Source of the DNA: Bradyrhizobium liaoningense | GTDB taxonomy: Bacteria; Pseudomonadota; Alphaproteobacteria; Rhizobiales; Xanthobacteraceae | Reading direction: 5' to 3' | Length of the DNA stretch: 64,000 nt | Assembly (NCBI RefSeq): GCF_018130785.1 | Contig: NZ_JAFCJT010000001.1 | Coordinates: 310,001-374,000, forward strand | Program-made: the position numbers and the translations under genes | The notes under the pieces: model-generated | What the model saw: only the letters and a program-made list of their open reading frames with translations | What the model was told of the DNA's origin: nothing | Database searches by the model: none | Shown here: positions 8,163 to 19,421 of the stretch, piece by piece | Layout: each line of letters starts with the position of its first letter | Position numbering within the stretch: the first letter of the stretch is position 1

Positions 8163-9778
8163 CGGATACGGCTGATACCACCGACTATGACGTGCTCGTC
8201 GTCGGCTTCGGGCCGACCGGAGCCGTTGCCGCGGGCCAGCTCGGCCGCCTCGGCCATCGCACGCTGGTTATCGACCGGCTCACCGGTGTGTATGACAAGC
8301 CGCGCGCGATTGCGCTCGATCACGAGATTTTTCGCCATTTCGACAATATGGGCCTCGCGGAAGCGGTCTCGCCCCATATCGAGCCTTTCACCGCATCGGA
8401 GCACTTTGGCGTCGACGGCCAATTGATCCGGCGTGTCGACATGGTCGCGAAGCCCTATCCGCTCGGCTACACGCCGAGCATGGTGTTCAGCCAGCCCGCG
8501 GTCGAGGCCGAGCTGCGCCGCCACGCCACCAGCTTTTCCAATGTGCGGGCCGAGCTCGGCGTCGAACTGCATGATCTCGTTCAGACCTCCGATCGCGTCG
8601 AGGCGAGATTGAGTGGCGCGGACGGACAGCACCGTTCCGTGACGGCGCGCTATGTCCTTGGATGCGACGGCGCTTCGAGCACCGTGCGAGAGATCGCAGG
8701 CCTTGCGCTCGAGGATCTCACCTTCGATGAACCGTGGCTGGTGGTCGACATGCGCGTGAATGCGAACGCGCTCGACCGCCTTCCGCAATGCTCCGCGCAA
8801 TTCTGCAACCCGGCGCGTCCCGTCAGCTTCCTGATCGGCCCAAAAAATCATCGCCGCTGGGAGATCATGCTATTGCCCGGCGAAGACGCACGGCAGATGG
8901 AGCGGCCGGAGAATGTCTGGAAGCTGCTCTCGCGCTGGCTCGCTCCGCATGACGGGGAATTGTGGCGAGCAGCCTCCTATCGCTTCCACGCCCTCGTTGC
9001 AGCCGACTGGCGCAACGGCAAGATCCTGATCGCCGGCGACGCCGCGCATCAGCAGCCACCCTTCATTGGCCAGGGCATGTGCCAGGGCTTGCGTGACGCC
9101 ACCAACCTCGTCTGGAAGCTGGATCGGGTGCTCACGGGCGTATCCTCCGACAGCCTGCTCGACAGCTACACCGTTGAACGCAAGCAGCACGTCATCGAGT
9201 TGACCCGCAGGATCAAGGCGATCGGCCAATCGATCTGCGAACGCGATACGGCTGCGGCCCGACGGCGCGATGCGCAGATTTTGGCTGACGGCGGCGGCAA
9301 GCCGCTGCTGATCACGCGGCAGGAGATCATTCCGCCGCTACGCGCAGGGTTCCTCGCGCATCAAGAAGGGCCGGCCCGCGGCAGCCTGTTTCCGCAGCCG
9401 CGGATCGCAAGCTCAGATTCGGTTCGCTTGCTCGACAAGGTGATCGGACCTGGCTTGCACGTGTTCATCGACGGCCGCAGCACCGATGCCGCCACCCTCC
9501 TCGCGCTCTGCGCCGCGCACCCGGACATGTCAGCAGCCGCAGTCGCACCTGCCGGTACGCCGGATGCGCTGGAAGAGACCGAGGGCGTGCTCGCGAGCTG
9601 GTTCGATCGTCACGGTGTCGTCGCCGCGATTGTGCGACCTGACCATTACGTCTTCGGCACGGCGCGCAATACAGCGGAGCTCGGCGATCTCCTGCGCGAG
9701 ATCGACGCACGCCTTCGCGACGTCCCGGCCGAGCAGGCAAACCAAATTCCCGATCTGAGAATGGAGAGAACCTCGTGA
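8159..9778 (+). CDS. FAD-dependent aromatic hydroxylase, MhpA/PheA-like
   Basis: Class A flavoprotein monooxygenase of 539 aa. It has the FAD-binding GxGxxG motif in VLVVGFGPTGAVAAGQLG (residues about 11-28), the DG motif in LGCDGASSTVREIAG near 165, and the GD motif in ILIAGDAAHQQPPFIGQG near 290. The C-terminal thioredoxin-like domain is present. These enzymes hydroxylate phenolic rings ortho to an existing OH using NAD(P)H, making the catechol that the preceding dioxygenase would cleave. The ATG at 8159 overlaps the upstream stop by four bases, and its own stop overlaps the next gene, so the three are translationally coupled. Confidence 0.92.
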   Translation: MTDTADTTDYDVLVVGFGPTGAVAAGQLGRLGHRTLVIDRLTGVYDKPRAIALDHEIFRHFDNMGLAEAVSPHIEPFTASEHFGVDGQLIRRVDMVAKPYPLGYTPSMVFSQPAVEAELRRHATSFSNVRAELGVELHDLVQTSDRVEARLSGADGQHRSVTARYVLGCDGASSTVREIAGLALEDLTFDEPWLVVDMRVNANALDRLPQCSAQFCNPARPVSFLIGPKNHRRWEIMLLPGEDARQMERPENVWKLLSRWLAPHDGELWRAASYRFHALVAADWRNGKILIAGDAAHQQPPFIGQGMCQGLRDATNLVWKLDRVLTGVSSDSLLDSYTVERKQHVIELTRRIKAIGQSICERDTAAARRRDAQILADGGGKPLLITRQEIIPPLRAGFLAHQEGPARGSLFPQPRIASSDSVRLLDKVIGPGLHVFIDGRSTDAATLLALCAAHPDMSAAAVAPAGTPDALEETEGVLASWFDRHGVVAAIVRPDHYVFGTARNTAELGDLLREIDARLRDVPAEQANQIPDLRMERTS

Positions 9779-10620
9779 AATTAGCAACTGTTGCGATCGA
9801 CGGCCGCACCACTTGGGGTATCGTCGAAGGCGAGACCTTTTTTGATGTCGGCGTTGTGCTTGGGGCACGTTATGCGGATCTCAAGGCGGCAATCGGCTCG
9901 CGGCTATCAGGCGTTGTCGAGGCAAGATCCACGGCCGCTGCCGTTCCGATTTCCAAAGTCACATGGCTGCCGGTTATTCCGAACCCGGACAAGATCCTGT
10001 GCGTCGGCCTGAACTACGAGACCCATCGCAAGGAAACCGGCCGCTCCGAGGTCGATCACCCCACTATCTTCTCGCGCTACGCCAACAGCCAGACCGGACA
10101 TTTGCAACCGATCGTGCGGCCGCGCGTCTCGACCGACCTCGATTTCGAGGGGGAGCTTGCGGTCATCATCGGCAAGGCTGGACGCTACATCTCTCGCGCA
10201 GACGCCATGGACTATGTCGCCGGCTATTCCTGCTACAATGACGGCAGCATCCGCGACTTCCAGCGTCACACGCATCAGTTCACGCCGGGCAAGAATTTTC
10301 CCGACACCGGCGCATTCGGTCCGTGGATGATGACGCCGGACGAACTCGGTGAGCTCGCCGAGCTCAAGCTGCAGACCCGCCTCAATGGACAGGTCATGCA
10401 GGAAGCGCGAATCAAGCAGATGATCTTCGATATCCCGCGCCAGATCGAATACTGCTCCACGTTCACGCGGCTCGAGCCCGGCGACGTCATCGTCAGCGGA
10501 ACGCCCGGTGGCGTCGGCGCGCGGCGCGAGCCGCCGCTCTGGATGAAGCCCGGCGATGTCGTCGAGATCGAGGTCGAACGCCTCGGCGTGCTCAGGAATA
10601 CCGTCGCGGACGAAACCTGA
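9775..10620 (+). CDS. Fumarylacetoacetate hydrolase-family protein
   Basis: FAH-fold enzyme of 281 aa. Family motifs are KILCVGLNYETHRKETGR near residue 77, PTIFSRYANS, the metal-binding Glu pair in DLDFEGELAVIIGKAGR near 123, GYSCYNDGSIRDFQR, and TGAFGPWMMTPDEL. Members act as hydrolases, isomerases or decarboxylases of ring-fission products, which fits its place behind a hydroxylase and a ring-cleavage dioxygenase. The GTG start overlaps the previous stop (GTGA). Confidence 0.92.
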   Translation: MKLATVAIDGRTTWGIVEGETFFDVGVVLGARYADLKAAIGSRLSGVVEARSTAAAVPISKVTWLPVIPNPDKILCVGLNYETHRKETGRSEVDHPTIFSRYANSQTGHLQPIVRPRVSTDLDFEGELAVIIGKAGRYISRADAMDYVAGYSCYNDGSIRDFQRHTHQFTPGKNFPDTGAFGPWMMTPDELGELAELKLQTRLNGQVMQEARIKQMIFDIPRQIEYCSTFTRLEPGDVIVSGTPGGVGARREPPLWMKPGDVVEIEVERLGVLRNTVADET

Positions 10621-10676
10621 TCGAGAAGCTGCAGCCCGCGGTGACACGCTGGCTGCGCTCTCAGGCGCGCCCTAAA

Positions 10677-10774
10677 GCATGATCCGGAAAAGCGCGAAGC
10701 GGTTTTCCGAAAAGATCATGCTCAAACAATAACCCAAAGCGCGATGATGATTCATTCCGATCTCATCGCGCTTT
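10677..10774. repeat. Pair of intergenic palindromes of the Bradyrhizobium type
   Basis: Two hairpins in tandem. The first has outer arms GCATGATC (10677-10684) and GATCATGC (10714-10721) with inner arms CGGAAAA and TTTTCCG. The second pairs AAAGCGCGATGA (10736-10747) with TCATCGCGCTTT (10763-10774). I recognise sequences of this kind as abundant intergenic repeats in Bradyrhizobium and relatives. They may also stop transcription after the FAH gene. Confidence 0.8.
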
Positions 10775-10823
10775 AGCGCAAACAATAAAGCCCGCAAAGC
10801 GGCGACCCTTCAGGAGGAACACG

Positions 10824-11801
10824 ATGCCCGGACTATCCCGTCGTCTGCTGCTCGCCGGCGCTGCCCTTTGCCTCTCCTTGCCAGCGTTCGCGGAGTCATG
10901 GCCGCAAAGGCCCGTGACGGTCGTCGTGCCCCAGCCGGCGGGCAACAGCCCGGATGTGATGTGCCGTCTCATCACCGAGAAGCTATCCCGGGCCCTTGGA
11001 CAGCAATTCGTCGTCGAGAACCGTCCGGGCGCCGCAAACCTCGTCGGCACGCAAGCGGTCGCCCGTGCCGCTCCGGACGGCTACACATTCCTGTTCGCCA
11101 CCTCGGCGGCGCTCGTCACCAACCCCTACACGTTCAAGAAGCTCGCCTACGATCCCGTCAAGGATTTCATCCCGGTCGCCATGGCGGCCCGCAGCAACCA
11201 CGTCCTTCTCGTCAATCCCGAGGTGAAGGCCAGGACGCTGCCGGAATTGATCAAGCTCGAGAAATCAGCGCCCGGCTCATTGAGCCTGGCCGTCGACGGT
11301 GCGCGCAACCTCTCGGGCCTGATCGCGCAAGCCATCAACAAGCAGGCGGGGACCGGCTTCGTCCTCATTCCCTACAACACGACCACGAATGCGGTGCAGG
11401 ACGCCATCTCGGGCCGCATCCAGGTGACGATCCAGGCGGCATCCATTGCAGAGGCCTTCATCAAGGCGGGCACACTTCGACCGATTGCCGTTGCCGGCAC
11501 CAAACGGATCGACTCCCTGCCGGACGTTCCTGCGATCTCGGAGACGCTGCAAAGCGCCGATCTGCAGGGCTGGTTCATGTTCATGGCGCCGGTTGGAACG
11601 CCCGCCGACATCGTGGAAAAACTGAGCACCGAGATTGCACGCGCCCTGGAATCGCCTGAAGTGCGCGAGCGAGCTCCCACCCTCGGCTTTGATGTCCGCA
11701 TTGGCGATGCAGTGACGCCGGCAGGGGCAAAGCGCTTCCTCGAAGACCAGCTCGCCTCTACCGGCAAGATCATTCAGGGGCTTGGCGTCGAACCTGAATA
11801 G
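10824..11801 (+). CDS. Bug/TctC-family periplasmic substrate-binding protein
   Basis: Solute-binding protein of 325 aa with a clear signal peptide (MPGLSRRLLLAGAALCLSLP, cleavage after AFA). Bug-family motifs follow: WPQRPVTVVVPQPAGNSPDV, VENRPGAANLVGTQAVARA, PDGYTFLFAT and the YDPVKDFIPV block. Such proteins bind carboxylates, often aromatic or tricarboxylic ones, and may feed TctAB transporters. No TctAB genes are nearby. It has a good AGGAGG site ten bases before the ATG and follows the catabolic operon after 203 bp, so it probably captures the pathway substrate. Confidence 0.9.
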   Translation: MPGLSRRLLLAGAALCLSLPAFAESWPQRPVTVVVPQPAGNSPDVMCRLITEKLSRALGQQFVVENRPGAANLVGTQAVARAAPDGYTFLFATSAALVTNPYTFKKLAYDPVKDFIPVAMAARSNHVLLVNPEVKARTLPELIKLEKSAPGSLSLAVDGARNLSGLIAQAINKQAGTGFVLIPYNTTTNAVQDAISGRIQVTIQAASIAEAFIKAGTLRPIAVAGTKRIDSLPDVPAISETLQSADLQGWFMFMAPVGTPADIVEKLSTEIARALESPEVRERAPTLGFDVRIGDAVTPAGAKRFLEDQLASTGKIIQGLGVEPE

Positions 11802-11833
11802 CGAAGGTAGAGCAACCATTTATGGGAGCAGTG

Positions 11834-11953
11834 ATGCACGTCTTCAGGTTCACGCTCGCATTCGCCTTCTGCCTGATGGCAACGCTGGTCCAAACCGCGC
11901 TCACAAGCGTTGATCGCGGGTGTTGCTCAGATCCGGCCCACACGTCTATATAA
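11834..11953 (+). CDS. Small ORF with signal-peptide-like N-terminus
   Basis: A 39-codon frame between the binding-protein gene and the acyl-CoA dehydrogenase. It begins MHVFRFTLAFAFCLMATLV, a basic residue followed by a hydrophobic run like a secretion signal, then SVDRGCCSDPAH and a stop. It may be a small secreted peptide or the stump of a lost gene. Nothing else supports it. Confidence 0.25.
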   Translation: MHVFRFTLAFAFCLMATLVQTALTSVDRGCCSDPAHTSI

Positions 11954-12068
11954 CGAGCTACCGTCACCGTGATCGATGGCCGCAATCTCCTGCGAGCGCC
12001 GTGGTCGAACCCAGGTGATCGAAAGCCAGCGTTCCGCCGAGGCGAGGTCGACCGGAGTTTCCTTAAGT

Positions 12069-13229
12069 ATGTCCCATCAAGACGACAGCCTTGCCGCGAA
12101 GATCGAAGCGTTCATCCGCACCGATGTCATTCCCTACGAGAAGGATCCGCGTACAGGTCCACACGGCCCGAGTGACGAACTCGTGCAGGAGTTACGCGCC
12201 AAAGCGCGCAAGGCGGGCGTCCTGACGCCGCATATTCTTGCCGATGGATCTCATCTGACTCAACGCGAGACCGCAAAGGCCTTGATCAAATCCGGCCTCT
12301 CGCCGCTCGGGCCACTGGCGTGCAACACCATGGCGCCGGATGAAGGCAATATGTACCTGCTGGGCAAGGTCGGAAGCAGCGAGCAGAAAGTGCGTTTCCT
12401 CGAACCGCTCGTGTCGGGCAAAGCGCGCTCGGCGTTCTTCATGACCGAGCCTGCGGATGCGGGCGGAGCTGGATCCGATCCGTCGATGATGCAGACGACG
12501 TGCCGGCTGGACGGCAATCACTGGGTCATCAACGGTCGAAAGAAGTTCATCACCGGGGCCGAAGGCGCAAAGGTCGGGATCGTCATGGCGAAGTCGGACG
12601 ACGGCGCGTGCATGTTCCTCGTCGATCTGCCAAATCCCGCGATCCGCACGCTGCGCGTGCTGGACACGATCGACAGTTCGATGCCCGGCGGACATGCCGA
12701 GATCGAAATCGAAAATCTTCGCGTGCCCGCCGACCAGATGCTCGGCGCGTCCGGCGATGGCTTCAAATACGCCCAGATTCGCCTGAGCCCCGCGCGCCTG
12801 TCGCACTGCATGCGGTGGCTGGGCCTGGCGATCCGCGCCAACGAAATTGCCACCGACTATGCCTGCCGCCGCCAGGCGTTCGGAAAACCGCTGGTCGATC
12901 ACGAAGGCGTCGGCTTCATGCTGGCGGAGAACCTGATCGATCTCAAGCAATCGGAGCTGATGATCGACTGGTGTGCAGGCGTGCTCGACACCGGCTCCCT
13001 CGGGACGAGCGAGAGCTCCATGGCGAAGGTTGCCGTGTCAGAAGCGCTCATGCGCGTCGCCGATCGCTGCGTCCAGGTGATGGGAGGCACCGGGGTTACG
13101 ACGGAAACGATCGTCGAACAGGCGTTCCGTGAGATCCGCGCATTTCGGATCTATGACGGCCCGACCGAGGTTCACAAATGGTCGCTGGCCAAGAAAATCA
13201 AGCGCGACTGGAAGGCAGGGCAACATTGA
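12069..13229 (+). CDS. Acyl-CoA dehydrogenase
   Basis: Flavoprotein of 386 aa. The middle domain has the FAD-contact motif FFMTEPADAGGAGSDPS near residue 120 and HWVINGRKKFITGAEGAK near 150. The helical C-terminal domain has the RQAFGKPLVDHEGVGFMLAE stretch near 285 and ends with the dimer-interface motif YDGPTEVHKWSLAKK near 370. It oxidises an acyl-CoA to the 2-enoyl-CoA, passing electrons to ETF. Start at 12069 (MSHQDDSL) is where similarity to the family begins; the frame extends upstream but with atypical residues. Position suggests it handles a product of the preceding pathway, but this is inference. Confidence 0.9.
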   Translation: MSHQDDSLAAKIEAFIRTDVIPYEKDPRTGPHGPSDELVQELRAKARKAGVLTPHILADGSHLTQRETAKALIKSGLSPLGPLACNTMAPDEGNMYLLGKVGSSEQKVRFLEPLVSGKARSAFFMTEPADAGGAGSDPSMMQTTCRLDGNHWVINGRKKFITGAEGAKVGIVMAKSDDGACMFLVDLPNPAIRTLRVLDTIDSSMPGGHAEIEIENLRVPADQMLGASGDGFKYAQIRLSPARLSHCMRWLGLAIRANEIATDYACRRQAFGKPLVDHEGVGFMLAENLIDLKQSELMIDWCAGVLDTGSLGTSESSMAKVAVSEALMRVADRCVQVMGGTGVTTETIVEQAFREIRAFRIYDGPTEVHKWSLAKKIKRDWKAGQH

Positions 13230-13250
13230 CCGGCGTGCCACTTGGCCTGA

Positions 13251-13592
13251 TCAGGTACGGCGCTCCTGAAATGCCGCTCTGAGCTCCGCCAGCTGGTCGC
13301 TTGTTGCACCCTGCTCCGCGTCGGCCCGATTGGTCGCCACGTCCATGTAAGCAATCGGCTGATCGAACTGGCTCGCCGTGAAGTCATACCGCTGCCCTTC
13401 GATCCGATTGTAGAAATGATCGCCGCCCGGCAGAGGCGTCTTCAGCAACTCGCCGCCGAAGAGTTCGTGGATCAGTAGCGCGGTGACGTTGCATTGCCCT
13501 GTCGCCGGATTGTCCGCCGTCCATTGGCTGGCCGTCGACAACGACCAGGCCTGGCGCAGCGCGCTCTGAACTTCATCGGGATCGAAGCGCAT
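13251..13592 (-). CDS. YunG-like small protein
   Basis: Protein of 113 aa. The block SLSTASQWTADNPATGQCNV with TALLIHELFGGELLKT, and a later HFYNRIEGQRYDFTASQF, match what I remember of the YunG family of uncharacterised proteins, which have a conserved Cys and His as in cysteine peptidase folds. The ATG at 13592 gives MRFDPDEV; an upstream in-frame start at 13625 would add eleven residues. It is convergent with the acyl-CoA dehydrogenase. Confidence 0.65.
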   Translation of the reverse strand: MRFDPDEVQSALRQAWSLSTASQWTADNPATGQCNVTALLIHELFGGELLKTPLPGGDHFYNRIEGQRYDFTASQFDQPIAYMDVATNRADAEQGATSDQLAELRAAFQERRT

Positions 13593-13901
13593 AGTCACTC
13601 CCCAGAGATCGGCGGCGCAGCTCACATTTCGGATTATGCGATTATTGTATTTTGCCCGTGTTTTGCCCGACGAGTCAAACGGGCTTCCCGGTTCATCGTT
13701 GGAAAGGATGGAGCAGGACGAAGCCCGTCACTCGGCTTCAGATCCGGATTTCAGCCTTGATTGCACGTTGATTGCCGCTTCGCGCTGATTTGCCTTGGCG
13801 TGCCAGGCTGTTGACCGCCTCCACCGGACATCGCCCCCTCGCCGCCCGTCTACTGTGCATGGGGTTGTTTTCCATATTTTTGCTTTGGCGTCCGCTTTTG
13901 G
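13593..13901. other. Intergenic region without recognisable gene
   Basis: About 300 bp with no convincing reading frame. It includes TTTTGCCCGTGTTTTGCCCG near 13649, a phrase I remember from repeated Bradyrhizobium intergenic DNA. The terminator of the TRAP gene follows on the right. Confidence 0.5.
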
Positions 13902-13937
13902 GCAAAGAAAAAGCCCGGCCTCGCATGAGGCCGGGCT
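13902..13937 (-). terminator. Rho-independent terminator of the TRAP binding-protein gene
   Basis: Perfect 11-bp arms AGCCCGGCCTC (13912-13922) and GAGGCCGGGCT (13927-13937) with loop GCAT. On the minus strand the hairpin is followed by TTTTTCTTTG. It lies 27 bases after the stop codon at 13965. Confidence 0.9.
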
Positions 13938-13964
13938 CTGTCGTCTTGCGACGTTTTGCGAAGA

Positions 13965-16395
<2,431 letters not shown>

Positions 16396-16414
16396 AGCGC
16401 ATCTCCCAAACGGG

Positions 16415-16441
16415 GCATGATCCCAAGAACTGTGATCATGC
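16415..16441. repeat. Intergenic palindrome GCATGATC...GATCATGC
   Basis: Perfect 8-bp arms (16415-16422 and 16434-16441) with an 11-base spacer. The arms are identical to the outer arms of the repeat at 10677. It lies 20 bp upstream of the mrp start. Confidence 0.75.
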
Positions 16442-16485
16442 TCAAAGCTTCAGGATGCCCCATTAGAGCGGAAACGCCGAAAAGG

Positions 16486-16923
16486 CTACTGCCTGCCGAT
16501 ATCGTCAGCCATTTCGGCGGGAGCCGCCCCCTGCTCCATGGCCGCCTCGTAATTCAGCTCGATCATGACCCCGTTGGGGTCGTGGACGAAGATCTGCCAG
16601 AGGTCGCCGCCGGGCACCTGGCGGGAGTCGAACTTCATGCCCTTCGACGCCAATCGCTGCTTCATGCCGTCGAAACCGCGGCTGGCGAAGGCGACGTGGT
16701 GGACAACGCCCGAATCCGGCTTTTGTGGCTCCGAGGTCGGGGAAATATCGACGAGGTGCACCACCGGCTTGCCCTCGCTGTACATCCAGGCCCCCGGGAA
16801 GGCGAAATTGGGCCGGGCGCCTTTTTCCAGGCCCAGCACGTCCTCATAGAAGCGGACCGTCTCGGCCAGATTCCGGGTCCGGATGTTGAAATGATCGAGG
16901 ACGCCAACGCTCACGCCGCCCAT
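16486..16923 (-). CDS. VOC family protein (glyoxalase/bleomycin-resistance fold)
   Basis: Single VOC module of 145 aa. It keeps the metal-ligand pattern: His in VLDHFNIRTRNL near residue 11, a His pair in GVVHHVAFASRGFD near 72, and Glu in GVMIELNYEA near 123. The start at 16923 gives MGGVSVGVLDHF. The small size and NLAETVRFYEDVLGLEKGAR resemble uncharacterised lactoylglutathione-lyase-like proteins; the substrate is not known. Confidence 0.85.
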   Translation of the reverse strand: MGGVSVGVLDHFNIRTRNLAETVRFYEDVLGLEKGARPNFAFPGAWMYSEGKPVVHLVDISPTSEPQKPDSGVVHHVAFASRGFDGMKQRLASKGMKFDSRQVPGGDLWQIFVHDPNGVMIELNYEAAMEQGAAPAEMADDIGRQ

Positions 16924-17111
16924 GCTTTCACTCCCTTTTCTTATGCAGAACCTTAAGTCCCGCCATCCTAGCACAGGCGGCTGCCAAACGAAGCCTTTGC
17001 CCTCTGGCCTCAAGGGTTTATGGTGCGCTCCTAATCCGCCCTCATAGCGGAACCAGGCGCCCCTCGCCCGGCAAAAACCGTAAAACCCAAACTACGGACA
17101 AGGTACCACAC

Positions 17112-17984
17112 ATGGCTAAAGTCGCTTTCCTCGGTCTCGGCGTCATGGGCTTCCCCATGGCCGGACACCTCGTGAAAAAAGGGGGCCATGAGGTCACCGT
17201 CTACAACCGCACCGCGGCCAAGGCGAAGGAGTGGGCGGACAAGTTCGGCGGCAAGACCGCGGCGACCCCGAAAGCCGCGGCCGAAGGCCAGGATTTCGTG
17301 ATGTGCTGCGTCGGCAACGACAACGATCTGCGCGCAGTCACGATCGGCGCCGACGGCGCGTTCGCCGGCATGAAGAAGGGCGCGACCTTCGTCGACCACA
17401 CTACGGCCTCCGCCGAGGTCGCGCGCGAGCTCGACGCTGCCGCCACCAAGGCCGGCTTCAAATTCATCGACGCTCCGGTCTCGGGTGGCCAGGCCGGCGC
17501 CGAGAACGGCGTGCTGACCGTGATGTGCGGCGGCGCGCAGGATGCCTATTCCGGCGCCGAGCCGATCATCACAGGCGCCTATGCGCGGATGTGCAAACTG
17601 CTCGGACCCGCCGGCTCCGGCCAGCTGACCAAGATGGTCAACCAGATCTGCATCGCCGGGTTGGTGCAGGGTCTCTCCGAGGGTATCCACTTCGCCAAGA
17701 AGAGTGGCCTCGACGTCGCCGCCGTGATCGAGACCATCTCAAAAGGGGCCGCGCAGTCCTGGCAGATGGAGAACCGCTACAAGACCATGAACGACGACAA
17801 ATACGATTTCGGCTTCGCGGTCGAATGGATGCGCAAGGACCTCTCGATTTCGCTGGCCGAAGCCCGCCGCAACGGCGCCAATCTGCCGGTGACCGCGCTG
17901 GTCGACCAGTTCTACGCCGAGGTCGAGAAGATGGGCGGCAAGCGCTGGGACACGTCGAGCCTGCTCGCACGTCTCAATCGCTGA
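17112..17984 (+). CDS. NAD(P)-dependent beta-hydroxyacid dehydrogenase
   Basis: Protein of 290 aa of the 3-hydroxyisobutyrate dehydrogenase/GarR family. The Rossmann motif is FLGLGVMGFPMAGHLVKKGG (residues 5-24), the substrate-binding DAPVSGGQAGAENG lies near 120, and the catalytic Lys is in SGQLTKMVNQI near 175. It oxidises or reduces a small beta-hydroxy acid or semialdehyde. The antiporter gene follows 22 bp later on the same strand. Confidence 0.92.
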   Translation: MAKVAFLGLGVMGFPMAGHLVKKGGHEVTVYNRTAAKAKEWADKFGGKTAATPKAAAEGQDFVMCCVGNDNDLRAVTIGADGAFAGMKKGATFVDHTTASAEVARELDAAATKAGFKFIDAPVSGGQAGAENGVLTVMCGGAQDAYSGAEPIITGAYARMCKLLGPAGSGQLTKMVNQICIAGLVQGLSEGIHFAKKSGLDVAAVIETISKGAAQSWQMENRYKTMNDDKYDFGFAVEWMRKDLSISLAEARRNGANLPVTALVDQFYAEVEKMGGKRWDTSSLLARLNR

Positions 17985-18006
17985 CATCTGACCGATTGTC
18001 CCCACC

Positions 18007-19284
18007 TTGCTGATCGCGATCGCCGTCATCTTCGTTCTGGTCTATGCGGCGATCGCGCTTGAACACCCGCTCGGGATCAACAAGAGTGCCACGGCGCTGA
18101 TCGGCGCCGGGGTGCTGTGGGCGATCTACGCGGCCACGATCGGCGACCACGCGATGGTCGGCCGGCAGATCGACGAATCCGTCGCTTCCACCGCGCAGAT
18201 CGTGTTCTTCCTGATCGGCGCGATGACCATCGTCGAGGTGATCGACGCCCACGACGGGTTCGAGGTCATCACCTCCCGCATCGGCACGACGAGCCAGGTT
18301 CGCCTGATGTGGCTGATCGGCTTCGTGACCTTCTTCCTCAGCGCGATCCTGGACAATCTGACCACCACCATCGTGATGGTCTCGCTGATCCAGCGGCTGA
18401 TCGCCAAGCGCGACGACCGCCTGCTGTTCGCCTCCCTCATCGTCATCGCTGCGAACGCCGGCGGCGCGTGGACCGTGATCGGCGACGTCACCACGACCAT
18501 GCTGTGGATCGGCGGGCAGATCACGCCACTGAAGATCATGGGCGCAGTGTTCCTGCCCTCGCTGGTCAATCTGCTCGTACCGCTCGCCTTCATCAGCTTT
18601 CTGGTGAAAGACAAGACCATCGCACCGCCGCCGAAGGACGACGGAGTTCAGGTCGTCGGAGGGTTCGAGCGCAACCTGATGTTCTATCTCGGGCTCGGCG
18701 TATTGATCGCCGTGCCCGCCTTCAAGGCGGTCACGCATCTGCCGCCCTTTATGGGCGTGCTGCTCGGACTCGGCATCGTCTGGCTGGTCGGCGAAATCGT
18801 TCACCGCGACAAGGACGAGCATGTGCGCCGTCCGCTGACGCTGGCGCATGCGCTGACCCGGATCGACATGGGCTCGATCGTGTTCTTCCTCGGCATCCTG
18901 CTTGCGGTCGCCTGTCTCGAACATGCGGGCCTGCTCTCGATGCTGGCGAGATGGCTGGAGGCGACGATTGGGCGCCAGGACGTCATTGTCGTCGTGCTCG
19001 GCCTCCTCAGCGCTGTCATCGACAACGTGCCGCTGGTGGCGGCGACCATGGGCATGTACGACCTCGGCCACTACCCAACCGACAGCTTCCTCTGGGAGTT
19101 CATCGCCTATTGCGCCGGCACCGGCGGCTCGATCCTGATCATCGGCTCGGCCGCAGGCGTCGCCGCCATGGGGCTCGAGCGGATCGAGTTCCTCTGGTAC
19201 GCCCGCCGCATCGCCATCCCCGCCCTCGCGGGCTATCTGGCGGGCGCGGTGGTCTATGTCGCCCAGCATGCGGCGCTCCACTGA
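18007..19284 (+). CDS. nhaD: NhaD-type Na+/H+ antiporter
   Basis: Inner-membrane protein of 425 aa with about twelve hydrophobic segments. Signature stretches are SAILDNLTTTIVMVSLIQRL near residue 110 and ANAGGAWTVIGDVTTTMLWI near 150, with a second AVIDNVPLVAATMGMYDLGH near 340. Both pseudo-repeats carry the conserved Asp-Asn pairs of the ion-transporter superfamily. It should exchange cytoplasmic Na+ for protons. The start appears to be TTG at 18007; no strong ribosome site is visible, so it may be coupled to the gene upstream. Confidence 0.9.
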   Translation: MLIAIAVIFVLVYAAIALEHPLGINKSATALIGAGVLWAIYAATIGDHAMVGRQIDESVASTAQIVFFLIGAMTIVEVIDAHDGFEVITSRIGTTSQVRLMWLIGFVTFFLSAILDNLTTTIVMVSLIQRLIAKRDDRLLFASLIVIAANAGGAWTVIGDVTTTMLWIGGQITPLKIMGAVFLPSLVNLLVPLAFISFLVKDKTIAPPPKDDGVQVVGGFERNLMFYLGLGVLIAVPAFKAVTHLPPFMGVLLGLGIVWLVGEIVHRDKDEHVRRPLTLAHALTRIDMGSIVFFLGILLAVACLEHAGLLSMLARWLEATIGRQDVIVVVLGLLSAVIDNVPLVAATMGMYDLGHYPTDSFLWEFIAYCAGTGGSILIIGSAAGVAAMGLERIEFLWYARRIAIPALAGYLAGAVVYVAQHAALH

Positions 19285-19306
19285 CCGGCAATGCCACAGC
19301 CGAAAA

Positions 19307-19321
19307 TTAACGCACGGTTAA
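19307..19321. promoter_or_regulatory. CtrA-type box
   Basis: TTAA-CGCACGG-TTAA fits the full CtrA consensus TTAA-N7-TTAA exactly. A second similar pair, TTAA-N8-TTAA, follows about 17 bp downstream. Both lie in the 137-bp gap upstream of the PleC/DivJ/PdhS-type kinase start at 19422, where a cell-cycle regulator site would be expected. Confidence 0.65.
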
Positions 19322-19421
19322 CGTAATTCTTTAGCTCCTTAAGTCACCTCTTAAGGATTTCTTGCCAGAGATAGAGAATGCAGAAGGCCCGTCTCGCGCG
19401 GGCGGGAATTGTTGTTGTTCG

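Noticed and set aside
17974..19281. Long open frame of 435 codons antisense to nhaD
   Set aside because: It mirrors the codon bias of the antiporter gene, is extremely rich in Asp, His and Gln, and has no recognisable domain. The + strand protein has clear NhaD motifs.
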